In this document: positions 53,042 through 64,000 of the stretch, piece after piece
How positions within the stretch are numbered: position 1 is the first letter of the stretch
How the letters are laid out: every line of letters starts with the position of its first letter
NCBI GenBank assembly: GCA_025558075.1
Contig: JAHLKF010000015.1
Span: 1 to 64,000 of the forward strand
Direction: 5' to 3'
From: Gaertneriomyces semiglobifer
Lineage: Eukaryota > Chytridiomycota > Chytridiomycetes > Spizellomycetales > Spizellomycetaceae
Length of the DNA: 64,000 nt
Made by a program: the position numbers and the translations under genes
The notes under the pieces: generated by a model
What the model was told of the DNA's origin: nothing
The model's input: the letters and a program-made list of their open reading frames with translations, nothing else
Databases searched by the model: none

Positions 53042-55140
53042 TTAGTGCTGCCCAAGAGCCCCGTCGCCAGATTCTCCAGATCCCGCTGCTTTTGTAGCTG
53101 TGTCAGAATCTGGAAAAACGGTCGCACGTTTAACGGACAACCAACCAGGTTTTTAATCGAGACAAAACCTTACCATGATGAAGCCGCCACTTGCTAGGGC
53201 ACTTATTAGAAAGATGACATCGAACCATCTGTGGTAAAAGTCGAACTCTATTCGACCCAATACATCGGTGATGATTGTGCGGTACTGCGGAGGCACGCTC
53301 ATTCTCATCATCAAGACTGTGCTGAGAAAGTACATTCCCATGACGTGGGCAAGAAAGAGTACGATATTATTCGGTGAGAGAGAAGATGAAAAGGCTCTGA
53401 AGAACTATGTGTCGCTTGTTAGATATGTGTGTGCACCATTCGTGACGGGGAGCTTACCTTCATGAACTGGATGAGCAATCCTCGGATGGAACAAACAACC
53501 ATTACCCCAACGAAAACGAAGGAGAGTTGCGGAGCCCAGAAGGTAACATCCATCTCGATACCAAAGCGGTGTATTAGGACGTTCAGTCCGTGTGTAACTG
53601 GATCGGTACCACCAACTCGATTGAATATAATATTGATCGTCGACTATTAGAGGTTCGATGAGCACACGAATCCTTCATGCCGGTACATCTGGCCAGACGC
53701 TCGTACCGTAACGACTTTCCAAACACAATAGATGGAAAAGATATATCCAAGCGCATTGAAGTAATGGCCTTTCAATGTCTGCGAATATTTGATCCGTTCC
53801 TACACACGAATATCAATACTCACTTGTTTGAGCTAATGTAGGCAAAGTCGCTTACCCTCTCCAAATTTAAGTCGTCCAGATCCAGGAACAACTGGCGCAT
53901 CACCGTCTCCAATGCTTGAATCTCGTGGGTCATATGGTTGATACCTATACCATCGTAAAGGGCATCAGGCTTCCTGATTTGGCGATTCAATGGATTTGAG
54001 CACGCCAATAATATTCTCACATACTTTCGCCGCCAGTGCTGAATCCACTAGTAACTTTGGCAAACATGCTGCGCACGAATCCCCCAGCCCGTCCGGTGGG
54101 CTGACATAAAGAATCTCAATGGTAAGTGAGGGTAGCGGAGATAGCGTGTGTATGCTGGGCCTCGTACATCTTCTGCTCCTTTTAAGCGTAATCGCGCCAG
54201 TAAAAGTTTCTTCCGTTTACTTAGGAGCATGTCCATTGAATGAATGAACCTCTTCTCTGCCGCTGCAACGTCTGCATCCGTGACTTCCCTATGATCACTT
54301 TCAGTTACGGTTTCTTCCACGCGTTTCACGAAGGCGCTGAAAATACCTCAAAAAGAAAAATAAAGTCGTATAAGGACTGTTAACCGCCCCAAATCCCGAA
54401 AGGATTGCCATGATAGTGACTCCGATTACGCCCACTCTGCCTAATCCACTCTCGATACCAAAAAAGCCTGCAAGGGGCGTCAATAAGAAGTAAAACTCGA
54501 GCGAATGGGTTCGAGAGGGATCGCCTACCGCGCTGCCCGCTGTGTTGCGCTGTTTTGATTGGGAACTGATCACCAATTTTCCAAAAGAAATACATGTAGA
54601 GTGTCCAGCAAACAGAGGCTAAGGACCATCTATGTCGTCTGATCCAAGCTAGGTTTGGGTGTTAGACAACGTTTGCGGCCATGAAGGATGGCCCCTAATC
54701 CTACCGTTGTCGCGCTCGGCAAACCAAACGAAAAACTGATAAAATGGGAGCAAAACTATCACGTTGAACAGCATCAGGTAAAGGGTAATCGTCCAATGCA
54801 ATCGCCGCGAGCTGACACACAGAAGGAGTTTACTATTGGCGCTGGGCTTTAAAACTTCATCAGTGACCAACCTGGCGTCCAGGACATCCCCAATTTCAAA
54901 AATGACCATCTCAAACAGGGTGCAGCTTGCAGCAAATGTTGCTGCGAAGACTGCCCTGACTAACCCTGTCTTGACCTCATAGTCTCTGAATAGCTTCTCC
55001 ACCACAAATACCCAACCCACCCCAAAGAACAAAAGCTGAGAGCCCCATATTACGAAGGACGATTGCACTAAATTGGAAGCAACCGGAACGTTTGAAAGGA
55101 CACCAGTGGGCGCATAGGCGGTTATCGGCTCGGAGGACAT
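53042..55140 (-). CDS. GPR89: Golgi pH regulator GPHR / GPR89 / COLD1 family membrane protein
   Basis: Multi-exon gene. First exon from the ATG at 55140: [53 protein letters not shown]. Next: [23 protein letters not shown] and AVNSPYT, the diagnostic motif of the family. A cytosolic coiled region follows (54048-54329), then [51 protein letters not shown], and a last exon ending at 53042. GPHR proteins are Golgi/ER multi-pass anion channels needed for Golgi acidification; plant relatives were proposed as abscisic-acid or cold sensors. Exon borders in the 3' half are approximate. Confidence 0.88.
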
Positions 55141-55492
55141 CAACGTTGCCTTCCTCGTGCTCGGATGGACATTGGCGACGTTTTAAGTATGCGCCGCAAA
55201 AGGATACCGATGCGAAGTTCAAGAATACCTCACTCTAATATCCAGACCAAAAGAGCTACTAAGCAACACTCGTCGGCGACAAAAGCTTCATCGCCTGCAT
55301 GAAGAAACTGTCGTTCGTCGCCAAGTTCTTAACGCGACTGGTCGAGGGCGAGATCCTACGCGTTAGGGGCGCGATTAGGGTTGTTGCTATCCCGCACTCG
55401 AGTTTCCTGGGCACATCGCTCGACGAACAACCGACAAACGACCTGAACGAGACGATCAACGGAAGGACAGCCTCGACAGCTAGGACCTGGCG
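55141..55492. promoter_or_regulatory. divergent promoter region GPR89 / mS45
   Basis: 352 bp between ATGs. A 65-codon plus-strand frame at 55299-55496 is open and Arg/Thr-rich but unsupported. Confidence 0.35.
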
Positions 55493-56512
55493 ATGACTTT
55501 TAGATCGACGAGGGCATTGGGGTGCGTGAGCTCTGGGAGGCTATTGGGCTTACGCAGCTTCCATATAAGTTCCGTTGTGCGGGAAGCAGGCAAAGTTGAA
55601 GCAACCAAACGACAAGCAACCTTCATTCGCGAGTCGGCAAAGCAAGAAGCTGATGCATGGTTGAAAAGACATGAAGACAGATACAAACATGTAACTACTG
55701 CCGTATATGTTGGAGGGAAAGACACGGTATGTTTTCGAACATCCATAGCTTGCGACAGGACTGCTAGGGCCGAGACTGACGCTCTTCACATCACCCAGCC
55801 GTTTCCCATGAATCCCTTTTTCAAACCAAAACCACCCATTAGCGATGCCACAAGAAGCGCAATTTACGCGCTGTATGAAGAAGACCCACACACATGGACT
55901 CCCAGGCTACTAGCGACACGATTTGGACTTTCCATTGTTCGTGTGCAGGCTGTTATCAGATTGAAAGCTTTGGAAGCGCAATGGAAAGAACAGAACAAAC
56001 CCTTGCAAACCGAGCTCCGGGCAGGAATGGAAAGGTTCTTGAAAGCGGATACGATCGAGCCGAAGGAAAATCAAGTTCCCCGGGAAAAGCTGAGGTCTTT
56101 GCCGGCAAAGCGCTTGAACCCCTTCTTTCGAATGATGAATGAGGAGGAGGTTTTTACACCCGAAGATGCTGCCGCACTGATGAAGATGGAGCCATATGCT
56201 AACCTACAACGCAAGCTTGATGAGGCTGCTGACCATACCGTGCAATTGGCACCTGAGAAGGAGACTGTTGCGCCCGCTGCTATCAATGAAGATTCCCGGC
56301 AAGGCGGCCGGCATCAGTTCATGGTTGTGGATACAGGCAACTTGGAGGTAAGCATATTGCTTGAAATATGGCCACGCGGCACTGGCTGATATTCATTACT
56401 ACCCCAGAGCAAGACCAAAGTGCTGGTGCGAGATACGACAGGAAGATTACGCCCGGCTACTGCGGAAGAGCGCTTCAGGCGCACGCATCAAAGACCAAAG
56501 TTCACCATGTGA
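55493..56512 (+). CDS. mitochondrial small-subunit ribosomal protein mS45 (Bot1/MRPS35-type)
   Basis: Two exons, 55493-56347 and 56408-56512, give 319 residues. The basic, Ser/Arg-rich N-terminus (MTFRSTRALGCVSSGRLLGL) looks like a mitochondrial presequence. The core NPFFKPKPPISDATRSAIYA, TPRLLATRFGLSIVRVQAVI and RLKALEAQWKEQ matches the fungal 'eukaryotic mitochondrial regulator' (Bot1p) domain. The C-terminal exon ends EERFRRTHQRPKFTM. It would act in the mitochondrial small ribosomal subunit. Confidence 0.82.
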
Positions 56513-56713
56513 AATTGTTCACACGCCTATATAGGGTGATATAGTTGAACTTCACGCTCTGGCGTGGCGGGGGTACCCGCGGGTGCGTCGACTTGACTGA
56601 TACTGCGATAGAACAGAATACTTAGAACATGATATGGATGCATGCCCACGGCATTGGCCATTATATTGGCATTAACCGAACAAAACGATCACTGTATATA
56701 TCTACCGTGGAAG

Positions 56714-57857
56714 CTACCGCTCACCGCGATACGTAGACAGACCAACGTTAGCTGCTCCTCCTGCAATTTCGTGAGATTCATCGGCGTCTTCTTTGAGTCG
56801 ATACAACGTTATCTGGTGCTTGCTGATGAGGGACATGCATTTTTTTAAACGAACGCAAAGACATTACCTCTTGTTGCTTGAAATACCGCCGCCCCTCCTC
56901 ATCCACAAGGACCAAGTTCAGATAGTACCTTGTCGAAAAACGTTTGTTGACGTCCCGATACGTTGGTGTCAGCTCAAATCCGCTCAGGAACAAGCGGATA
57001 GGGATGACTTCGCCTTTCACCGGAGCACCATCCATAATCTCGAACTTCGTTACTGTTTCGCTTTCTACATATTGATTTGGTGCAGCGCCGGTGGTTTCTC
57101 TCCGAATTATAGATAATTCCATGTACTTGATCTTAATCCGTACAAGCAAAAAGTAAATCTTTCCAACGATGACGTCTCTTAGATGATATTTGCTCTTGTT
57201 GTACTCAAACTCAATATGCAGGCAGTCTTCAATTCCAACTTCCATCTTAATGGCCGTGTTGACTTCCGGCGGAACGGCATTCCGATATGCATGCACCCAA
57301 ACATCCTTCTCCTTGATGATGTCGCTGAGTCGGCGGGATATGCTCACGCGAAGGAAGTATCGCAGCTTTACATTGATGCCATGGTAAGACTCAAACGCTT
57401 TTTCGACAGCTCGGAAGGAGAATGGAAACGTTGTACTCGCGCGGAGCTCGCCGGGAGCCGCAAGCTCGTGGGATAGGGAGGTGAAGGGAAGATGATGTCC
57501 CCGGTCATAAAAGACTTCTATATGGCCTATCCATTCGATCTTGATACCTTGATGCTCGATCCGCTTCCCATCGCGGACTCGTATCTGGACCTGCCACAAG
57601 CATCAGGATGACTTTTTCACACACACCGCCGGGTCTATTACAATGTACCTTCCCACTGACGCTCTCTCCATCAAAGTAAAGCGGAAACTTGGCTTTTCGA
57701 TCTTTCTCAACCTTTACCTCCACCAGTTTTCGCTGATTCTCGCCATCGAGAAGAATCTCGATATCTGCCGATGAGCCAAGATTGAAGAAGCTCTAAAACA
57801 ACGGCGGTATCTATCATCCGTACTTGAACAAGCTGAACGTATCTGACTTACCGCCAT
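56714..57857 (-). CDS. VPS26: retromer subunit VPS26
   Basis: Four exons, 57852-57857 (two codons), 57649-57792, 56868-57590 and 56714-56812, give 323 residues. Arrestin-like fold motifs: [149 protein letters not shown]26 bridges VPS35 and sorting nexins in the retromer coat for endosome-to-Golgi recycling. The initial two-codon exon is supported by a GT-AG intron and the family's MxxFF start. Confidence 0.95.
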
Positions 57858-58242
57858 GGTTGGTCCTTCCCAAACCTAACGTTAAGCGAGTGGAGGTGTG
57901 TGCGCCAAGGAAACGCGTGTATGCTTCGATGCAGATGAGGTCGAGCAGATAGGATCAAGATGTTGATGCAACTGACGGTCCCCTTTGTTCTTCCAAAGCT
58001 CCCTTTTAACAAGAAGATGAACTACTCTGGCATAGCAGTGGTTGCTGTCGGAATTAGTGTGCACATAAGTGTGTCAACTCAACTGGAAAATCCCCCAAGA
58101 CGCTGGCGGTTCGTCAATTAATGAAATGTTTGAAATATTTCAGTGGCACAGCGAGCAATAGCCTCAAAAATTTCCATAACTCGTTTTAAGATCTTTGGCA
58201 TTCAAAACTGGTTGGGACCACTATTAGGAAAACAAGGTAACA
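57858..58242. promoter_or_regulatory. divergent promoter region VPS26 / RRP40
   Basis: 385 bp between the two ATGs. No coding evidence; no clear TATA box. Confidence 0.4.
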
Positions 58243-59164
58243 ATGGGCAAGCGGAAGACAAAAGCAACAGCAGAAAGTGAAGGGGGAACGACGCCAGTTG
58301 GTGGTTCTGAAATTCCTGGGCTGGGACTTTCGTCAATTGTTATACCCGGGGATGAGGTTTCTTTGGAAATCCCCACCTCAGGCTCAACGAAAAAGGTACA
58401 GCTAGGCCCAGGCTTACAGCGAGAAAATGGAAAGACCGTGGCGGTAAAGACTGGTGTGCTGAGAACTTCACCAAGGGGGTCGTTGGTGGATGGGTCACAG
58501 AGGCGGGTGGGTGTCACTTTTTCAATAGCGAAACCTGTGGCAATGGCCTAAATCACTTCTTTGTTTGGCTCAGTACGTTCCGGCAGTCAGTGACTCGGTG
58601 ATAGGTGTAATAACATCGAAAGGATCAGACTATTACAAGGTCGACATAGGATCGGCACAGCCGGCTCTTCTGGGAACGCTGGCTTTTGAAGGGGCCACGA
58701 AGAAGACCAAACCGAATCTGGATGTGGGGACTCTGGTTTACGCTCGAGTTTCTGTCGCTAACAAAGATATGGATCCTGAATTGGAATGTATCCACCCGTC
58801 AACGGGGAGAGCGAGCGGGTATGGCGAGTTAAAGGGTGGATTCCTGGTCAAGTGCTCTCTGGGCCTTGCACGTCGGTAAGTAATGTTTGCTTGTGGATTC
58901 ATGCAAGCTCGTCTCTGATTGTTACCTTCGTTCCGTAGCCTGCTCTCGCCTCATTCTCCCATTCTTACGCGCTTGGCGGATTCCTTCTCGTTTGAAGTGT
59001 CCATCGGCATGAACGGCCGTGTGTGGATCAACGCCACAAGCCCTATCCAAGTGATAACTGTCGCCAAAGCGATACAAGTCGCAGATGGCGCAAAAGCAAG
59101 CACAGTTCCGAAAAAGGTGGACTTGGTATTGAGTGCGATGGAACAAGCACTGGAAATGAGTTGA
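58243..59164 (+). CDS. RRP40: exosome complex cap subunit RRP40 (EXOSC3)
   Basis: Three exons, 58243-58506, 58574-58875 and 58939-59164, give 263 residues. N-terminal domain ends LRTSPRGSLVDGSQRR; S1 domain YVPAVSDSVIGVITSKGSDY, KVDIGSAQPALLGTLAFEGA, DVGTLVYARVSVANKDMDPE; KH domain with ISIGMNGRVWI-type GMNGRVWI signature. RRP40 sits with RRP4 and CSL4 on top of the RNA exosome ring and binds RNA entering for 3'-5' decay. The protein ends with MEQALEMS and a TGA. Confidence 0.94.
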
Positions 59165-59283
59165 CGGCCCGCCAATCAGCAATAGCACACTATCTGACCT
59201 ACACTAGTCATCTACGGGCCAGAATTTCTAAAGTATGATGTAAATATTGATAATTGAATTGAGCAGGTGCGCACGAGGCACCA

Positions 59284-60777
59284 TCATGTCCATTTTTTGA
59301 TTGGACTTTTTGCTTTACTGGCCCACTCAGACCAAGATCCGTCATACAGCTTAACGCCGGTCCTTTTCCCAATTACGTCCAACGCAAGGAATAAAGTGGA
59401 AGCAGTGACGCCGCTCCCTATACCACGCAAAGTCAGTCCTTCCGCCATCCCGATATCGCAGGAAAGATGCTTACCACACATAGTGACGATCGGCCGCTCC
59501 AGGTCAACGCTCTCCCTTGCAAACCTTTCCAAAATGTCATCCGGTGGCAACAAAGTCTTACTATCCGGATCGACTAGCTCTGGTTGGGGAATGTTGATAG
59601 CGCCTGGAATGTAGCCCGCTGGCAAATTAGGTCGAGGTTCTGGCTGAAAGCCTGCAAATCTAGAAAGGCATGGAAAAATTGGTGACAAACAGCGTTTCGC
59701 ACGGCAAATGGTGCATTCCATACCTCCCACGGGGTCTTGCGTCCACTATCGTGAAGTTTTTCGCATACATGAAGTCGGAAACATGCATCATTAACGTCTG
59801 GTAATCAATGACCAGATCGTCTTTGAAAACGGCTTGATACTTCGTGGGTTGAATGGTAGGAGCGTGTGAGCTCACCGGCCGGCCCTCTTGAAGCCATTTA
59901 GGGAGGCCGCCATCCAGGACGCTGACCTTGTCGTGCCCAAATACCTTGAAGGTCCACCAAACACGCGGAGAAGAGAAGATACCGTGGGAGTCGTAAATGA
60001 CAACGTGATCAGAATTATCAATGCCCAAATTCCCTATACCGTGTAACGAGGTCAGACGGTTTGACAGATGAATGCTGTTGCTTAGCAAATTACTATACCC
60101 ATTTGGTCTGCAAAGTCCTCCGCACTCGGTAACATGTGAGGCAAGGAGTTGAGCTTGTCAGAAATCTCGTCAATGTCGAAGAACCTGGCGCCCTATTGGC
60201 CGAATTAGTTTGCAGACTACAACAGTTGGAATGAACACCGCAGGCCCGAGGATTACCTCTATATGTCTTTCTTCATATTCCTTGCGCGCGTCTCGTACCG
60301 GTTGTTGCTTGACCAGGCCTTTCGCGGCGTCGATAGCCCAGTCGTTATTTTTGTTGGTCCCCAGAGAAACTTGCGGATTCAGATACCATGTAGCGTCAAT
60401 GGGAACAACCTTAGAAAGGTTAGACGCAAGCCAAGAGGTTGATACAAGGGATGGAACTTTAGTGGTATAAGTTCAGCAGGAGATCCGCGCGACGAACAAG
60501 CGATTACGTTCTTACCAGCCTGCGTCGTATCACCATGAGCCGCTCGTGTAGAATAGGCCTTCTTGAAGCCCAGATCTCGCATGCCCACAGTGTCCGCACA
60601 CATCCTGACGGGTCGTAGGCCTATGCGGAGGAGAGCTTCTGGCGTTTTAGCCTGTCGCTGGGTCAGCAGCGACCTCAATGGTCCTGGCACGCAACGTGTT
60701 GAATGGGCTCGACTCCCACCAATCTTGAGAGGTGATACCAGACCGCTGAGACGAAGACCCTGTTTAATACAAACCAT
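59284..60777 (-). CDS. 3-mercaptopyruvate/thiosulfate sulfurtransferase (tandem rhodanese)
   Basis: Multi-exon gene from the ATG at 60777. The long basic N-terminus is probably a mitochondrial presequence. First rhodanese domain: SLVSTSWLASNLSKVVPIDA and TWYLN, then YEERHIEGARFFDID, DHVVIYDSHGIFSSPRVWWT, VSVLDGGLPKWLQEG. Second: FTIVDARPRGR, LPAGYIPGAINIPQPELV, RPIVTMC joined by an intron to GSGVTAS. The assembled active-site loop CGSGVTA is that of mercaptopyruvate-type enzymes rather than CRKGVTA rhodaneses. It transfers sulfur to thiols or cyanide. It converges on RRP40. Confidence 0.9.
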
Positions 60778-61007
60778 GATCTGTCACCACCCTTGTCCTG
60801 CCTGATCCTCAAGCGTTGTGTGTCGGCCTTTGAACTCGTTCGTTCGCAGAACATGCGAGGACGCGGCTAGTTTGGCTTATTGATTACATGGTTGGTATGA
60901 TGACTGTGCCACCAAGATCGTGAGGGTCTTTCCAGCGACCACTTAAGAAGGAATCATTCCCAACAGCGAAGCAGCAATTCCGCAACCAACTAAGCAAAGA
61001 GTGTAAG
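60778..61007. promoter_or_regulatory. divergent promoter region sulfurtransferase / FIP1
   Basis: 230 bp between two ATGs; no coding evidence. Confidence 0.4.
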
Positions 61008-62271
61008 ATGGAGATTGAAGACGAGGTGGACGAGTTTTTGTACGGCGGCACAACAGCGAATCAAGGCGGAAATTCTGGGTCAACTGCTGGTAGTACGACG
61101 TTACGATTTGGTCTCGGGGTGAAACTCAAGCTCATGACATCGTCTGAATCTAGCGGAGGACATTTCCGATACAGACCAACAGGGCGATCAAGATGCTCCG
61201 TATGAGCCCCCGGAAGTCGATTCTCCGTATGAGCCTCCAGACGATGATGTCGATGCAGATGGCGGTAGACCAAAGTCAGTATCCGCAGAAGAGACAAATG
61301 AAGATGATGAGGAAGCAGATGACGACAGTGACGATGTATGTTGGGCCCTCTCCCAGCCTGCACCTGTGTCGGTACTTCTGTAACCAACGGGTTGACACTC
61401 TATGCAGGATATTGAAATCGTTTTGGACACTGCTGCCCCGGCACCACCTCAATCAGGACTGCAAGGACATCGCGGCAATGACCAAGTACATATGCAACAC
61501 GCTCTCAGTGCACCGCAGTCTGTCCCACAGGCGCAGAGCACCTCAGCAGTAATTACTGCAACAGAAAAGTATGCTAATAATTTAATGTTGGCGCTTGTAC
61601 TGCTGATCCCTTACTGCATCTGCTTCCTAGGCCAAATCCGGTTACTCGTGTCATATCGAAGATCACACAACCCTTGCAAAGGACTGGTAAGTTGAATTAC
61701 AGCAGCTCGCTTCTGATCATACCCATGTCTCACATCGGTACATTTAGATGGTACGTTGGCTCCAGAACCTACCGCCACGTCAAATCCGCCCTCAGCTGTA
61801 TCCCTTGACCCGACGCCATCTACATACGATATTGACCTGGACACAATTCTGGATAAACCGTGGACGAGACCTGGTGCAGATATCACGGATTATTTCAATT
61901 ACGGCTTCAATGAAGTTATATGGAAAGCTTACGTTGAGAAGCAAAAGGGAATACGGAAGGATATCACCTCCACTGAAGGGCAAGTAGAGACCTATAACCA
62001 GAATGGAAAAAGGCCGCGTGAGCTGGAAGATGGCGGGTTAGATGGGATGAATGATGAGAGGTTTGCTCAGGGGCCATATGGCGACTTTGGGCCAATGGGA
62101 CCGATGGGACATATGTATCCTCCGCCGGATTTCCCGCCATTCCCACCGGAGCACATGGGTGGACCACCATTCGACATGTACCACAGAAGAGGGATGCCAC
62201 CGGGGCCTCCGATGCGGCGAGGCCCACCACCGCCAAGTGCTTACAGATACCCCCGTGGATACGAGGGATAA
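61008..62271 (+). CDS. FIP1: polyadenylation factor FIP1
   Basis: Multi-exon gene starting [14 protein letters not shown], the acidic N-terminus typical of the family. Acidic exon sequence follows near 61190-61400. The Fip1 motif in the last exon reads [20 protein letters not shown] then [10 protein letters not shown]. The C-terminus is Pro/Gly/Met-rich ([18 protein letters not shown]). FIP1 links poly(A) polymerase to the cleavage and polyadenylation factor. Exons before 61750 are only roughly placed. Stop at 62271. Confidence 0.88.
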
Positions 62272-62533
62272 CCGACATACTCCTTAACGTTGTATATACA
62301 TTAAATAATCCACCAATTATTTGGCCAGTAATCGCCACTAGCCGGCGTATAGGTTCGAGTCTGTCGGGATCCCATTCCATTGTTCATGCAATGGGGAAAG
62401 AGATGCAGTGGAGGCGGTCCAGGATAGCGAGTGACTTCGACGTTATGCTGAAACGGATGCAGTCCTAGGCACAGCTACACGACATCGATCGGCTATGTGT
62501 TTTGGCATGCGAGACACACGGTTGCTGGCGTTG

Positions 62534-63969
62534 TTACGCGGGCTCTTTCTTCGTTGCCCCTGCCTTTTTCGTAGCGCCAGACGTTGGCTGCGATGGTCGT
62601 TTGCCATGTTTGATGGCATTCCGCACTCGTGTCACCCGCGCCTGATGTTCCTTTATTATCTCGGGATTTTTTATCGCGTCTCGCTCTGAATCCGACTCCT
62701 CGCGCTCTCCAGTCTCGTTTCCGAATCCGGGGACCCGTATGCCCCAGTCCATCTCTGCGGAAATGACGAATCAGCTTTACCAGCCGTGAGATATAGTACC
62801 ATGTACCCGCAACTGACCTAGTGGAAGACGGGCGTCTTTCACCTCGACGGTATCCGAGCCGCGATGTCGAGCTAATTGACACGCTCTTTCTGTCACCCTT
62901 GAGATGAAATCGCCGGCCAATTCCAAGATCAACTATCAACCACAGCAGTCAGCGTCACATGATGCAGGTTCAAACTGTAATGACCCATGTTTGACTCACT
63001 TCTTCCACATCATTTTCAAGCACCTGTGACGGATCTATTTGCGTAACAACTTGTCGTACGCGCTCCTTGGTCACTAAAGGTGCCATGTCGGTTGGTGACG
63101 GTTCAGACGGTATCAAGTTGACAGAGCGTGGTGGTTGAAAGGCATGTGACATGGCACCAACGGTCAAGGGTGATGGTGAATGTCCTTTGGTATACCGTTG
63201 GCTGACAGGATTCAACGACAATGATGGTGAGGTAAGAATGCTTGCCGTCGACGTAGGCCCAGTGACCAAACCCGGCTGTGTTATTAATCCTAGGAGAAGT
63301 TCATAATAAATGAGTCTAAACGTGGCCGCAGCAGCGAGACATGGGAAAGCGTTCTGTCATACCAGGTCGCGGCGGAACGAAAGTACCCTTCGGCACAGAA
63401 TTTCGGGATTGCTCTGATAGAGAACCTTGTCGTATAGGTGTCGTTTGCGGTATTGTAGCAGCATTAATCTTGTGGTCGGCGGTCGGTATCGGCTGAGTCA
63501 GCGAGGGATAGGTGGGCTTCAAGCCTGGGGATCCATGTGGAGAGGTAACAGGTGATCCACCAGTAGAACCACCGGTTACAGCATACTGTTGCATGTAGAA
63601 CTGGAGGGCAGCCATATAAGTGTGATACTGCGGATGGGAAGGATTGTACGTAGTTGCAGGGTTTGTCGCGCCGGCTTGTGCTGCACCCTGAAGGATGGCA
63701 GCGGCCGATAGAGCAGGTGAGGCACTAGCAGCAGATTGGGCTAATGAGTTGCCGAGCACGAACGGTGGTTGAGCAGCTCCGTTTGTGGCCATCAGTAGAT
63801 TCGCTGCTGTTGAGGTGGTGGGCAATGTTGATGACGGTACAGGTGACGCAAGATTCGTCACCGTCGGCGGCCTACCAACGCTGGCCACTGAAGTCGAGCT
63901 ACTCGTTCTACTCATAGCTCTCCCTCGTCCTCTACCCCGTCCACGACCCGTCGTCGGCTGTTGAGACAT
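62534..63969 (-). CDS. TAF12: TFIID/SAGA subunit TAF12
   Basis: Starts MSQQPTTGRGRGRGRGRAMS at 63969, followed by a long low-complexity Ser/Thr/Pro/Ala/Gln-rich region. The histone-fold domain is spread over the last exons: VTKERVRQVVTQIDPSQVLE, NDVEE joined to LILELAGDFISRVTERACQL and ARHRGSDTVEVKDARLPL, then EMDWGIRVPGFGNE. ARHRxSDTxExKD and WxIRVPGFG are the family signature. TAF12 pairs with TAF4 in TFIID and ADA1 in SAGA. An acidic/basic tail ends at the TAA at 62534. It converges on FIP1 with about 260 bp between stops. Confidence 0.9.
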
Positions 63970-64000
63970 GGTTAAAAAGATCGTCGATCACGGCAGGCAA

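Noticed and set aside
60379..60777. Whole 132-codon ORF as a protein of its own
   Set aside because: Its first part is exon 1 of the sulfurtransferase; the rest runs into an intron and changes frame at a GT donor.

Overview
The window looks like nuclear DNA of a fungus, most likely an early-diverging zoosporic (chytrid-like) one. The housekeeping genes at 27.5-64 kb are split by short GT-AG introns and match conserved eukaryotic families: PEX16, PDK1, SEC7/BIG, PSMA4, GPHR, fungal mS45, VPS26, RRP40, FIP1 and TAF12. The lineage is an inference from gene content; there is no rRNA or marker gene. All splice sites were placed by eye.

Layout. (1) About 0-5.1 kb is a compact, intron-free cluster that resembles a virus or virus-derived element: two unknown plus-strand genes separated by a perfect 50-bp palindrome, a broken minus-strand ORF, a long HNH-nuclease protein with a C-terminal chromodomain-like module, and a divergent A32-like packaging ATPase. 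(2) About 5.1-27.2 kb is gene-poor accessory DNA. It holds small membrane-protein genes, one interrupted by a 1.1-kb miniature LTR element, and decayed genes that include an AsnA-type asparagine synthetase. It also holds a 3.2-kb Tc1/mariner-type transposon carrying two extra ORFs, a small duplicated gene family, and a truncated copia element abutting a leftover Fanzor tail. (3) About 27.5-36.8 kb is ordinary genes: an APH-fold kinase, AMMECR1, a membrane-anchored P-loop ATPase, PEX16 and PDK1. (4) 37.0-45.3 kb is a nested transposon. A Fanzor gene (eukaryotic TnpB-like RNA-guided nuclease) is split by a full-length Ty1/copia element (37448-42811, 5-bp duplication TACAC) and again by a solo LTR of the same family (44713-44989, duplication ACCCT). 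The Fanzor catalytic residues are still legible, but three in-frame TGA codons and a frameshift mark decay. (5) 45.3-64 kb is a dense run of housekeeping genes, mostly in divergent or convergent pairs.

The most interesting items are the disrupted Fanzor with a conserved right end present twice in the window, the chromodomain in a copia-type polyprotein, the cargo-bearing mariner-like element, and the virus-like cluster at the left edge. The Fanzor element ends three bases after the SEC7 stop codon, so it may have redefined the 3' end of that gene. The copia family uses a primer-binding site matching the anticodon arm of initiator tRNA-Met, which suggests half-tRNA priming.
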